A program made the position numbers and the translations under genes. Below are positions 1-15,708 of a DNA stretch of 64,000 bases, in pieces. Each line of letters begins with the position of its first letter. Position 1 is the first letter of the stretch. The notes beneath the pieces were generated by a model. It saw nothing but the letters and a program-made list of their open reading frames with translations, was not told the DNA's origin and ran no database searches. Origin of the DNA: Neospora caninum Liverpool (lineage: Eukaryota; Apicomplexa; Conoidasida; Eucoccidiorida; Sarcocystidae); contig NC_018398.1 of NCBI RefSeq assembly GCF_000208865.1, forward strand, positions 1,798,001-1,862,000, given 5' to 3'.

Positions 1-360
1 TGTAGCGCCACAGCGTGCGAGTGAGGTCGAGGTGCTTTGAAATAATAGGCGTGTCTGACACACGTCTCTTTTCTTACCGAAAATCGATACGCGTTTCCCT
101 CCGCATGGTCTGATATCCAACAGTCTCCACAGAAGGTAGGATTCAGAGCTCGATTCAGTATGTGACCTAGAGTGCCCAGGCAGGAAAGTGTAGCGCCACA
201 GCGTGCGAGTGGGGTCGAGGTGCTTTGAAATAATCGGCGTGTCCGACACACGTCTCTTTTCTTACCGAAAATCGATACGCGTTTCCCTCCGCATGGTCTG
301 ATATCCAACAGTCTCCACAGAAGGTAGGATTCAGAGCTCGATTCAGTGTATAACCTGGAG
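1..360. repeat. Two-copy tandem repeat, ~188-bp period (satellite-like)
   Basis: A block starting at base 1 is repeated from base 189 with only a handful of substitutions over about 170 bases; similarity fades near base 360. Both copies carry the same internal dyad (GTGTC-N-GACAC) and the same run of landmarks. The first copy starts at the window edge, so the array may continue to the left. I cannot assign it to a named coccidian satellite family without a search. Confidence 0.85.
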
Positions 361-760
361 GGTGTCTGGGCCCGGCAGCATAGTTTATTTTTGATGAGCC
401 GTGAAAAAGCACAGTGTGTTAGCTGAGGGAGTCCTGCTTTGTCTGAGGCTGTTGAGCGTTCGCGCTGCTCCTGGAGGTGTTCGCCCACGTCCCGAATCCC
501 TGTTCTGCTGCATATGCATGCGTAGATACACACACGTGCGCTCGTGTTGAAACGCAAGCATAACATGGAGACTTGCTTTCCTTTGGGGATGTGACACACC
601 CACAGGAGTTGGTTGCTGCGCCTGTCTGAATCGCTGCTCGACAGGCCAATTAAGAGAGTAAGTTGCAGTGGACAAACTGTGGCACTCGAAAACGTGGTTT
701 GGCGACATGCGGTGCTTCCGTCCACGCGGTGCCTGTGCACAGTAGGCGCGTGCCCCGGCG

Positions 761-866
761 TATATATATATATATATAAATATATTTATGTATTTATATA
801 TTTATATATATATACATATTTATATATTTATTTATATATTTATACATATATATATATATATATATA
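761..866. repeat. TA-rich microsatellite
   Basis: About 105 bases made almost only of TA steps, with interspersed TTTA, in a region otherwise near 50% GC. Confidence 0.95.
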
Positions 867-3800
867 CGCACAAGTGTGCGGATATACGGACCCTTGACAT
901 CTCTAGGTACTTTAAGGTATTCCGTTGGAGATGCAGCGAAATGCGAGAGGTTCCCTTTTGTTTTGCGAATTGCGTATCGTCATGTAGTTTGTATTGTCCG
1001 GTGTTCCGCATGCAGGTTCGAGATCGACCGAGACGGTCACTCCTCGATCTGTCCCTCTCTCTCTGTTTTTCCGTTGCGATGCGCCCTCCTGCGTCGTGCG
1101 GGAGCAGAGCTTGTTCGGCGACAGACGGGTTTGGCCGATACGGAAATTGAGGGGACGTGATTTGAATGACTTCACTTAGCCCACGTTCTGCGCGGGTGTG
1201 ACCTCCCCTCGGAAACGCTGCTCCAACTTACTGGTGCAGAAAGAATTGCAAAATGCAGCGGGTGTTTGGAACTTGCCCAAGCCGCTGTCCGGACATCCAT
1301 GTTTCTCCATCCGTCGTGTTCGTTTGATCCCTTTTGTTGGCTCTACGCTAGGATGCAGGCTCATTTGGGGCAGTCGATGAGCGTACAAGTCGCAAGGAGG
1401 GGTGCAAATAGCTTCACTGTTCGATGTGTCGTGTACAATAAAATCATTTCCGCATCGTTGCGCCTATGGCATGGTTACAATCCGGGAGACACCTCACTGG
1501 GTCTCTCTCTTCTGCGCTTGTGGCTCTATCGCTGAGGCGACCTCGAAATGCCGTTGTACAATTACACGCCCGTTCCGCTCTTTTCTCGCAAGTCATAACC
1601 GTGCATTCTGTTGTGGTCTGTTGTTCCACGTTATATCGGAAAAGATGGCCATCTGCGGAAGGAGGCAAAACGGAGGGAGAGAGCGAAGGTTTCGACACTG
1701 CCTTTCCAACGTGTGTACGGAACCCTCGTCTTCGCCTTCCGCTTCCTCCTGTGTTTTCCCTATTTGTCATCTTGCATCCTTTACGGCTCTGTATATTTTC
1801 ATGTTCTTGGCTACGGCATTCACCATCCATCATTTCACAGGCATATGCCCACTGCACGCCCATCTCGACATGGCTTGCTTGCCACTCCGCAGATTCTTCC
1901 GTCGTTCTGTGTCTGCTTGTGTGGACAAGAAGTTCCGTTCCGGTTTGTTTTGTCGCATTCAATCTATCACCATCCGAGACCCTCTGCCGCGTGCACCCCG
2001 GCCAGTCCCCGAGCTGCGGGTAGCAAAAAACCGACAACCCGCAATTCCCGTTCCCCTCCCCACCCCGGAGCCTGCCGGCTCCGCTACACAGGCACATCCC
2101 TTGTGAGGGCAGGCAGCAAAAATGTAGAGAAAAAAGCGAGAGGACCACGACCACAGTCTCAGTTGCGTGGAGAGACAAGGCAGAAGACCGACAGACGGAA
2201 GGAAACGGAAAGATAGAAAAGGAGAAAAAACCGGGAGCTCCCCTTGCCACCGCCGCTCCCCCAGGTAGCTCGGCACTGCTCGCGTGACGACGGTATTGCA
2301 AAAAGCTAACAGAGGACCAAGGCGCCGCTCGGCGATGAGGCATCATTGTGACGCGAGACCCGCCCAAACGCGAGGGACGGTGTGACAAACAGCAGGCGCG
2401 CGCCCCTTCCCGCCGTCCATCCCCAGTCGTCCGCGACGCAGTCCCGCGAATCGAAACCAAGGAGACACTAGCGGTACTCCTAGTGACAACCAACTTCGCC
2501 GGTCAAGAGCCACCTACCTGCTGATTCCTGCCTGACGTTCAACGACTACTCCCCAGGAAATGTAGTTTGTAGAAACTAGATGCATATATATATATATATA
2601 TATATATGTATATTCTAGAGTAACGCGCCGATGACTAATGTTTGCGGGAGCCATCATGAGATAGGTGTACAGCGCGAGGCACAAGATCTGGGAAGGCATG
2701 TTGTGAACAGTGGCAACACTGTGTCGGGACGCTCCTTACTTGAGGAGACAATTAGGCATCTAGAATAACGTCCTGGAATTCTGACCGTGTGACAGAATAC
2801 GTGCCTATTATAAGGAAGCTAATCTCTCCAGAGAAATCGGAAAAGACCACGGTACATCGTAAGACCGAGAGAAATATCCAAGAACCGTTTTGTCATACAG
2901 ATTCCACACCGTGTCAACCCTGGCACGCGTCCTCTTTGAAGGCGAACCAGCCACCAGTGTCCATTGTTTCCGTCGTCGTTTGAGCTGGATTCCGTCCGAC
3001 AGTTGGCCACAGACGTAAACGGGAAATACAGATCCGACGCTTACCCCTTGCACACCAGGACACGATTAGTTGCGTCGTGCCCACAATTTAACACGAAAGG
3101 CTTCGCCGTTTTTGTCCTGCGTGAGCACTATCAGCACACCTCTCTGTCAGTTTCCACTCAAATCAAACCCGGAACCCCAAATGTGGATGCAGACGTTTCA
3201 GGAACGTGAGTGTGTCAGCATTCGCACACGCAGCAGTGTCAGTGAACGTGTCCTGACAGAGGATGTACGTAGCTGTTTACTGTATGTGGGAAACACATTC
3301 CCGAGTTGTGAAGAATTCCCCTCATCTTTGTTTGGAAAAAAGCGATGCTGTGTACATACACGAACACAGGAAGAACTCCTTGGAGGCACAGTTGCGGGCA
3401 GTTACACTGTCCGAAAGAGAACGGCAGCGGAGTGACGCGCACGCGCCATGTTCGGGGGCAAGTGGCTGATGGCAGCGCGCTACGGATACAAGACGGAGCC
3501 AAGGGAGTGTACCACGCGAAGGAGAAATGAAAACGGAAACCAGTACCGAAGCCACCGAGGCGCAGATGGGAGACGAGGAGGGAAACTGGAGCACCCGTTG
3601 CTGCGGAAAGACGCGAGACAAGCCGTCGTCTCTCGTGCGCACCGACCGTGCTCACGCACGGAAGGCTCGACGTGGATCTCTCCCACGCCTGGAGATTCCA
3701 GTATTTCTCAGGGGCGAAGAGTTTGAAGTCAATTTGTGGTGGAGGCAAAAAAGGGGACGCATCGCGACCTCGACAGTGAACCGCCGTCGCCAACTTGTGC

Positions 3801-4001
3801 GCTCTCACTCTATGCGGACGCCTCTCTGTGCCTTTTTCTCTGGTCCCCTTTCCCTTCGCCTTCTGGGTGTGTGCAAGAGTGTAGCCTTCACCTTTCCCCT
3901 CTGAGTGCCTCTCTCGCTTCTCTTTCCTCTCTCCTGCTCTGCCTCAGTTTTTCGTTTGTGGTTCACCCGCCCTGGCGGCCTCACTGGCTGGGCGGGCTGT
4001 C

Positions 4002-4056
4002 TGCGGCGACTCGAGTTCGCCTCCCTCGCTTGTGGAGGCGAACTCGAGTCGCCGCA
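4002..4056. repeat. Perfect inverted repeat, 23-bp arms, 9-nt spacer
   Basis: Bases 4002-4024 are the exact reverse complement of 4034-4056, separated by nine bases. The arms are GC-rich and contain an XhoI-type core (CTCGAG). Eight bases of the spacer region (4025-4032) are complementary to 4055-4062, so an alternative, mutually exclusive hairpin is possible. It lies about 1.1 kb upstream of the fabG start codon. Confidence 0.95.
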
Positions 4057-5152
4057 AGCGAGGGCGTGAACCGAGAAACGCAATGTGGGAAACTGTGGAA
4101 AGCGCCAGTCAATGCGGGAAGAATGAAAACATTTTGACAAAGCAGAGAAAAACCGATAGACGGCACACTGCGGCCGTCCTCACCCCGTCCTCGCTTCGAT
4201 CCGCGCGTGCGCGCGTGTGGCGCCGAACGAGTAAAACCGGTGAGCGCTCGCTTCTGCTCCTTCCTTTTACCCACCTCAGCGATCGCGTCTTGGCACAGGC
4301 TGTTCGAGGTTCGTCGACCTTCCTCCACACCTTGGCCAGTTCTCTGCACGCAGCGCGGGTCAAAACGCCATCGCTGTCGCGGCGCTTTTCTCTCCTTACA
4401 CACCAAACAGTTTCCTCTCTTCGCGTTGGCTTTTCCTCTCTCAGACGAGCCGCGCCTCGTTTTTTTTCGATTGCTTCTCTCTCTGCCCTCGGGCGTCTCG
4501 TGTGCTCGCGCGCTGTCCTTGAGCTGTGTCTCACTTTTCTGCGCTCTCCACATTTTAGTTTCCGCGATCCTCTGGGTTTGGGAGCGGTTTTTCCCCTCAG
4601 AGAAATCGAGCAGCTGAAAAAAGGGGATTGGTTCCTCCGTGACACGCAGAGATCCTTGCATGTGTCTCACGTTCTGTCTCCTGTCTCTCTCCGGGAGCTC
4701 GCGTCACCCCGGATAGGACCGCGCGGCGCATGTGCGCAGCCTCCCCAGCGCGCGACAGCCAGAGAGAGAGAGGAGACACCCTCCTCGAACTGTCTCTGCC
4801 GCCCCCCCATTTTCGGCGCGTTTTTTCTGCGCTCTCTTGTGTCTTTCCCATCCTCGAGACAGAAGCCACGTCTTGTTTTCCGACTGTTTCATTCTTTCTC
4901 GCGATTCACCGAACCGCAAACGTCGAAAGTTTTCACTGCTGCGTTGCGGAGACACCGGACGAGTCACCCCTTTCTGCAGATTTTTTCGCACGCCGACACA
5001 CCGGCGTGCCTCCCCCCCTTTGCCTCTATTCAGGGGAGGCGTCCTCGCTCTGTCTCTCTCTCTCTCTGTTTTTTCAGCGAGTGTGCACATTGAACGGATC
5101 TTTTTCTGTCCCTCCTGCGTGAACCGGTCTAAACGACTTCCGAAACGCTAAA

Positions 5153-9342
<4,190 letters not shown>

Positions 9343-10006
9343 CGCGCGCGAGTTGGGGCCGCAGCACGGACCCGAGCGACGACCTGTGAAGCGGATCGAG
9401 GCAAGACGCGAACGGGCCACCCGCGAGGAGACCATGGCGAAGGGAACGAGCGCGAACCAAAAACGCCGAGAAAGGCGAAGACAGAGGACACCCGATTCCC
9501 CCCGAGTCGGGGACGCACGACCGGAGATCCGGAGGGGGGGGGGGCGGCATTAGAGACCAGAGGGAGAAAAGAGAAACAGGGCTCGCACACGGGAAAAACG
9601 GCGACAGCCATGCGCCGCCCCTCGAGCGCAGGGGGAGGTTTTGAGAGGGAGACGCGGGCGAAGAAGTGCCGTAACGGGAGGCGCACCCGAAAGGAAACCT
9701 ACGTGGAGTTGAGCGAGTGCAGGGGGGGAGGGGGGGGGGGGGGTAAACAAATCGAACCCAATGCTTGACGTCTCTCGTTTAGTCTACACATGCTTGCTAT
9801 TGTGCGTCCTGGCAGGTGCTGAGGCTGCCGGGCCCTCATGGCCTTCGCGCGCTGCCTTCGCGGTTGCCGCGGCTCTGTGTTTCCGCTCCATCGACGCGTG
9901 GTGCATGCGCGCACAGCTGTCGCAGGCGTGCCTGCTGCGTCAGGGCGTTGCGAGCCTCATGGGCCGCATAGTTGAGGTTGCGTGGACTCGTGCCCCGGGG
10001 TAGAAG

Positions 10007-10008
10007 AG

Positions 10009-10042
<34 letters not shown>

Positions 10043-10285
10043 CCCCCAAGGGGGGGGGGGGGTTTTAAAAAGGGAAAAAAGGTTTTTTTGCCTGGGGGGG
10101 TTGGGGACACCCCCCCAAAAGGATCCCTGGGGGGTCCAAAATTTTTTTTTTCCCCAAAATTTTTTTTTTCCAAAAAACCCGAAAAAGGCCCCCTGGGTAC
10201 CACCCCCACCCCGCCCCCTTTTTAAGGGGGTTTTTTGGGGGCCGCACCCACCCTCGTTTTTAAGGGGGGTTTGGCCCTTTTTTTG
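10007..10285. other. Low-quality, homopolymer-distorted sequence beside a gap
   Basis: Nearly every base here belongs to a run of four to twenty-plus identical bases (long G, C, A and T runs in succession), unlike anything else in the window. It directly abuts the N gap. This looks like an assembly or base-calling artefact, so coordinates and content here should not be trusted. Confidence 0.85.
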
Positions 10286-10385
10286 NNNNNNNNNNNNNNN
10301 NNNNNNNNNNNNNNNNNNNNNNNNNNNNNNNNNNNNNNNNNNNNNNNNNNNNNNNNNNNNNNNNNNNNNNNNNNNNNNNNNNNNN
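10286..10385. other. Assembly gap (100 N)
   Basis: Exactly one hundred undetermined bases, a conventional placeholder for a gap of unknown size. A short G-run follows at 10386-10402. Confidence 0.99.
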
Positions 10386-11338
10386 GTGGGGGGGGGGGGG
10401 GGCGGGCACACGCAGAGCGTGGCGGAGGCTTTCAAAATGGAAAAAAGTGTTCTTTGCCTTGGCGTGTCTGGAGCATACGCCGACAAGGAATCCATGTGTG
10501 TACAGAGATATTATTTTCGCCGAAAATCATTTTGTCCATAAAAACCGGAAAATGCACGCCTGGTCGCAACCGCAGCCAGCGCCACATTCTAGAGGGATCT
10601 CTGTAGGCCGCTACCGACCTCGCTTCTCACGTGTGTTTTGACCTCTCTTTGCTACGTCTCGCCACCGATCATACCCTTCAGTCTACTATGTACCAACATA
10701 CGCCTATCCATTTATCTACGTTTATCCTGTACTGGCCTATTTGGGGCTCGAGATCTCATAGTATTTCTCCAGCTTCCAATCAAACTGTCACCCTAACTGT
10801 ACATATCTTTGTCGATAACAATACATGTATAGGGAGATATCGTGAGATTCATGTGTGCATACATCTCGCATGGAGAGCATTCACATGGTGTATTTGTGTA
10901 GGACCGCTGTGGGCATGCCCATAGCTGTAGATCTCGCTTTCCAGAGGGATTCGGGTTTCATCGCGATCGTTTCGAGAGTTGCCTAACGCCGGCGTGGACC
11001 TCCTCAGCTGCCACTCTACACACAGTCGTAGCCTGGACGCGGTTCATCCTCGCACGCCCGTTTTGCATGCGTGGCGCAGACGCCCTTTTGGTGCGCTCTG
11101 AGAACGCACACCGAGCGTTCGGGGGTCGTGGCTGCGTTTGGCGTCGACGCACCTGCCGTTGCGACGCTCAAAATGCATCTTACGCCGACGTTAAAGCAGC
11201 GCGGCAATGAACGCGACCGCAACGGCAAAACAAATGCCCATCCAAGGGGAACGGATGCAGGCAGGCGCAGTCACCGAGAGCGCGTTTGGCGCGCGAACCG
11301 CTGTGGCGACCGCACGCCCCGCAGCCAAAGAGTGGAAG

Positions 11339-11382
11339 ACGATGGGAATTAAGAACATAAAGACCATAGCTAGGCCGTGCAG
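11339..11382 (-). pseudogene. Nuclear-integrated mitochondrial fragment (cox1)
   Basis: Read on the minus strand, this AT-richer segment encodes HGLAMVFMFLIPI, which matches the conserved N-terminal helix of cytochrome c oxidase subunit I around the HG motif. The similarity stops abruptly on both sides into GC-rich nuclear-type sequence. It is far too short to be functional. Coccidian nuclear genomes are known to carry many scattered fragments of mitochondrial cox1 and cob; the assignment here rests on the motif alone. Confidence 0.7.
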
Positions 11383-11413
11383 TGGCGGCGCCTCATTCTT
11401 GGCGGACTGCATG

Positions 11414-11513
11414 TAAGCAGCTAAGTGCCTATCAAACTTGGGAATTACAAGTTTTCTAAACAGAATCTGAAAGGCTCTGCTGACAGCAGTCCCGTGGTAG
11501 CAAAACACATCGA
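11414..11513. pseudogene. Probable nuclear-integrated mitochondrial fragment (unassigned)
   Basis: An AT-richer block lying between cox1-like pieces, with sharp composition edges. I do not recognise a protein in it; it could be from a fragmented mitochondrial rRNA or from another mitochondrial gene. The call rests on composition and position only. Confidence 0.4.
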
Positions 11514-11686
11514 TTACAGTGTAGGCCTGCGCGGGGTGGGAGGCCTTCTTCTCGCGGGGAGACGGAGAGGCAATCCGGTCCACGCTTCAGAGGACCAAAC
11601 TGAGGCGGGGCTTCCACGGCGACACACACGGCAGTGGACGACGAGCTCGGTGGCCAGGCCGAAGGCCCCAGGCAGTATATCTATCG

Positions 11687-11767
11687 GCTGCCTTAGTTTC
11701 GTTATTCTATTCACCCTTGGTGGTACAACAGGAGTAGTTATAGGTAACGCAGGTATGGATATTGCGA
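11687..11767 (+). pseudogene. Nuclear-integrated mitochondrial fragment (cox1)
   Basis: On the plus strand this encodes FVILFTLGGTTGVVIGNAG, the highly conserved FTxGGTTGxxxGN helix of cytochrome c oxidase subunit I. The reading frame then runs into unrelated GC-rich sequence. Its orientation is opposite to the cox1 piece at 11339-11382 and it comes from a different part of the protein, so the two pieces were rearranged before or during insertion. Confidence 0.8.
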
Positions 11768-11811
11768 CGGGCACCGGGACTGCGGCTCCGTCGACAGTTC
11801 GCGTGGCGGAC

Positions 11812-11866
11812 AATATAAACCCTAAACTAGGTTTATTAGCAGAGATTCTAGCTTTAAATACCCGCA
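11812..11866. pseudogene. Possible mitochondrial-derived fragment
   Basis: An AT-rich stretch about 45 bases after the cox1 piece, bounded by GC-rich sequence on both sides. No protein is recognisable. It is included because of its composition and its place in the cluster. Confidence 0.35.
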
Positions 11867-12347
11867 GATCCTGTTTGCTTAGAGCATGCGTCTGTACTGC
11901 ATGCAGTGTGCACGCGTGCTCGCGCATGCTCACTCGAGCGGGCAGTTCGGAGGAGGGCCGGAGACAACAGGCCGTGACACCACCCCGCGGACGAAGGCGG
12001 CTCTGTGTCGAAGACAGCCAAAAGCATGCGCCACACAAGGAAGACGGAGACATTCGCGGCAGGGGAGAAGAAGACGCTGCCGTCTAGTTAACAAACGACA
12101 GGGCGCAGGATAGGGGGACAAGAGAAGGAGACAGAGCGAGATTCTCGACCTACCACAAGGCAGACAGAGAGAGTGCGGAGCAACACGCTGCAGGCTGGAG
12201 AAAAGACTCCAGACGGAAGAAACGAACGAAAAAGTTACGGCGGAACGCAGGTCTGAAGCGGTCTCAGAAGTCGGTGTTTGTTCGGTAACGCGAGGCAGGC
12301 GCCAGGCACACAAGCGGCTCTCGCCTAGCACCGGCGGTCGCCAGGTG

Positions 12348-12671
12348 TTATCTGTGTCGTCGCACAGGAGAGTCTTCTCGTCCTTGAAATTTGAATAAGC
12401 CGAGATTGTGCCGTTTTCGCCAGTCAGATGCAATCGCAGAAAGCGAGGCCCTCAGTTCCGGAATGCCGTGGTTGTACCGCGAAGAGACTGCATGCACAAA
12501 CGGGTGGAGAAGCGTCTCCTTCTTCTCCACAGTCTGGAGCCTCGTCAGAACATTAAACATTGCCTCGTGCAATTGAGGCGCCTGCACACGCGACGCACGA
12601 AGAACAGAAGCACGTAAACATTAACTACGTACACTTCAATATAATCGGTGATTCAAAATACACAAAGACGC

Positions 12672-12706
<35 letters not shown>

Positions 12707-13075
12707 TGGGTAGGTAGGTAATCAGGACGTCGTGTGTGGAAATAGGATTGTGCAGCTTTTGAGTGTGTCGTCAAAGGAATGGCGACGTTGCACAAGTGTT
12801 CACGTATGCGTGTGTGGACCTGTCGATTGCACTGCTCGGATGGACCAAAAAGCATACGACATCGATTGCAGTATATACACAGACAGGCCGTCATGGACGG
12901 CGGACGGGAAGGAGCCTTTTCTATGCACATTCCCGTTTAGGTATCGACGTGTCTAGAGATGCCGCCCCCTGCCACCACATTTTACACTTGCATACGAAAA
13001 TGAACACATGTGCGCATATACAGGCCAACAGACAACTATGTATAAAACCTCCGTACAGATGAGCGCATATACATG

Positions 13076-13113
<38 letters not shown>

Positions 13114-13699
13114 CGGTATCTCTACAACATGGGACGGGTTGGAGAGTTTGAAGATTCCGCCTCGTCTCTGCAGACGTACTGAAAGGAGATCGACCTTGGT
13201 GAGGACCACTTGGAAGGGAAGATCTTTTTCCGCTAGCAACTGCCACAGCTTCTCGTCCAGAGGCTCTACACCCTTGGTGCTGTCAACGAGAGATAACACT
13301 CTGCGCAGCCTGCTCAACACAGAACAGGCTCTAACGATCTTGGTAAACAGGTGAACCAGACACAAACAGACATTCCGCGTAGTGGCCGTAGATGCACATA
13401 CATAGTGCATGTGCGTGGTTCGCTACCGACTGAACTGTGTGAATTGAGAATGCGTAAGAACCAAAGTCTGGCGACACGGAGAACACCTGAAAGCGATGGA
13501 GCAGCCAAGGAAGAGAGAAAAGAAGGGACAGACAGAGGACCAGAAGAACACCAACGTCCAACACGAAAGAAAAACGAGCTGCGTTTTTGCCTTACTGTTT
13601 TGAGCGGGTGAAATATTCCTCGATCAAAATCGCCCACTCCTCCTTCAGTTGCTGAAAAACCCATACACGCCAAACGGGCGCCACGGCATCCACGCAGAC

Positions 13700-13730
<31 letters not shown>

Positions 13731-15669
13731 CATACATATATATCCATGCATGCATGTGCCTATCTATCTGTTTATCTGTCGATATCTTTGTGAATGTCTA
13801 GAGGTCTACCTGTTTCCTCTGTCGTCTTGCCATCCGGTTTCTTCACGCCTGTCTGTGTCGCCATTTCTTTCGTTAAGCGATAGGTTTCTCTCCCCCTCCT
13901 CGCTTTTTTTGTCTCCTTGTAATGCGTCTTTCATGCGCGCTGCTGCTGCTTTTCTCGTTTCGCTCGGTTCTGCCTCTGTGCGCTCTCCCCGCCCTCTCGT
14001 TCTCGCCGTCTCGCTCTCTGCGTTCCATCGCTTTTCCCTGTCTTGTCTGGGTGGCTTCTCCGAGTGTCCCTTCTGTCCCTGCGCGCCCCAACCACGCGCT
14101 AGATCTTTTCAGTCCTCGCTTTCGCTCCTCGCCTCTCTTTGTCGACTTCGGCGTCTCACCGGCTTCACGCGAGCGAACCCGTAGCCGGGAAGGTCCACGA
14201 GACTTAAGTGGTTGCCAAGGTCGAAAGTGAAGAGATGACGCGTTCGTCCCTAAACGACGAAGACAGCACAGGGCCGGAGGCGGAGGCGACATGCCGGCGT
14301 GGAGACAGCGAGAAAAAACGGAAAGGAAACGAGAGAAGAACAGCAGGGACGAAAAAGAGGGTGTCTGGGTGAGAGAACGGGGCGAGAGACGGCTCGGCAG
14401 CAAACAGGAGACGCCAAAAAGAAGGCTACGAGCAAAGAAAGTAGTGAGGGAGACGATGCACACGAGCAGCGAGAGGACAGAGACCAGGAAGCCTACGAAG
14501 GCGAGACGAAGCAAAGAGTAATCTCGAGCAGTACAGCAGTCGGAAGCACGAAACGAAAAGTCCGGAGGCTCCGGGGATCAACAGGTACGAGAGGAGAGGG
14601 GCGGGACACAAAGGCGGCAAATGGACACGAGGAAAAACTCCGCCGGGAGGGATACGCAGGGCGGGAAGGAGACGTCGGGAACCGTGAACGAAAAACGAAG
14701 AGTCGAGTGGGGGGAGACGACAGCTCGGACAGACGAGAGAGGAGTCAACAGACGCACACGAGCAGCAGGAAACGCTAGAGGGGAAGAACGGCGCGCGTGA
14801 CAAGGTGGGGGGAAAGGACAAAGGGGAAGGCAGACGGCGAGGGGACAAGGCCGGGCAAACCCCAAGGTGGGGGGAAAGGACAAAGGGGAACGCAGACGGC
14901 GAGGGGACAAGGCCGGGCAAACCCCAAGGTGGGGGGAAAGGACAAAGGGGAACGCAGACGGCGAGGGGACAAGGCCGGGCAAACCCCAAGGTGGGGGGAA
15001 AGGACAAAGGGGAACGCAGACGGCGAGGGGACAAGGCCGGGCAAACCCCAAGGTGGGGGGAAAGGACAAAGGGGAACGCAGACGGCGAGGGGACAAGGCC
15101 GGGCAAACCCCAAGGTGGGGGGAAAGGACAAAGGGGAACGCAGACGGCGAGGGGACAAGGCCGGGCAAACCCCAAGGTGGGGGGAAAGGACAAAGGGGAA
15201 CGCAGACGGCGAGGGAACAAGGCCGGGCAAACCCCAAGGTGGGGGGAAAGGACAAAGGGGAACGCAGACGGCGAGGGGACAAGGCCGGGCAAACCCCAAG
15301 GTGGGGGGAAAGGACAAAGGGGAACGCAGACGGCGAGGGAACAAGGCCGGGCAAACCCCAAGGTGGGGGGAAAGGACAAAGGGGAACGCAGACGGCGAGG
15401 GGACAAGGCCGGGCAAACGAGAACGCGGAAACCGTGAATCGTGTGTGTGTGGACTACTGACCGGAGCGTGAGAGACGGGTGCAACCTTTGGAAGAGTTAA
15501 CACTTTTCCATTCGGCAACTGAGAAAAAGCAGAATATCGCCCATACACCACTTGCCTTCAACCAAACTGCACGGAAACACGGTTCCTCTAGCCACTCATC
15601 ACACTCTGTCGCGCGTGCACAGATACATAGAGTAGTACGTACATATAGGCATGCATATCTACATATCTA

Positions 15670-15708
<39 letters not shown>

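Larger units (their letters stand above)
361..5152. other. Intergenic / fabG upstream region, no supported gene
   Basis: No ORF here shows a recognisable domain or a splice-consistent conserved protein. The longest open frame is on the minus strand (1444-2493, about 349 codons); its translation is low in recognisable structure and I do not call it. From about 3800 to 5150 the plus strand becomes strongly pyrimidine-rich, as expected for the promoter and 5' leader of a coccidian gene such as fabG, which starts at 5153. The stretch also contains a TA microsatellite at 761-866, a shorter one at 2583-2611, and an inverted repeat at 4002-4056. Confidence 0.6.
9343..12347. other. Intergenic region between convergent fabG and engB
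   Basis: This holds the presumed 3' untranslated regions of both genes, G-tracts from about 9530, a low-quality block with an N gap (10007-10430), an AT-richer stretch without coding signal (10430-11190), and mitochondrial-derived fragments (11339-11866). Open frames in 11191-12087 on both strands are chimeras created by those fragments and are not called as genes. Confidence 0.7.

Noticed and set aside
1444..2493. 349-codon minus-strand ORF
   Set aside because: No domain, no splice partner, amino acid composition like random translation; overlapping plus-strand frames of similar length exist.
4032..5093. 353-codon plus-strand ORF just upstream of fabG
   Set aside because: It is a translation of CT-rich leader sequence, begins within the inverted repeat, and has no recognisable fold.
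11191..11583. Putative two-helix membrane protein on minus
   Set aside because: One helix is a cox1 fragment and the frame spans unrelated blocks.
14426..15551. Several 200-350-codon ORFs on both strands, Pro/Arg-rich or Gly/Lys-rich
   Set aside because: They are the 62-bp minisatellite read in different frames, lying within an engB intron.
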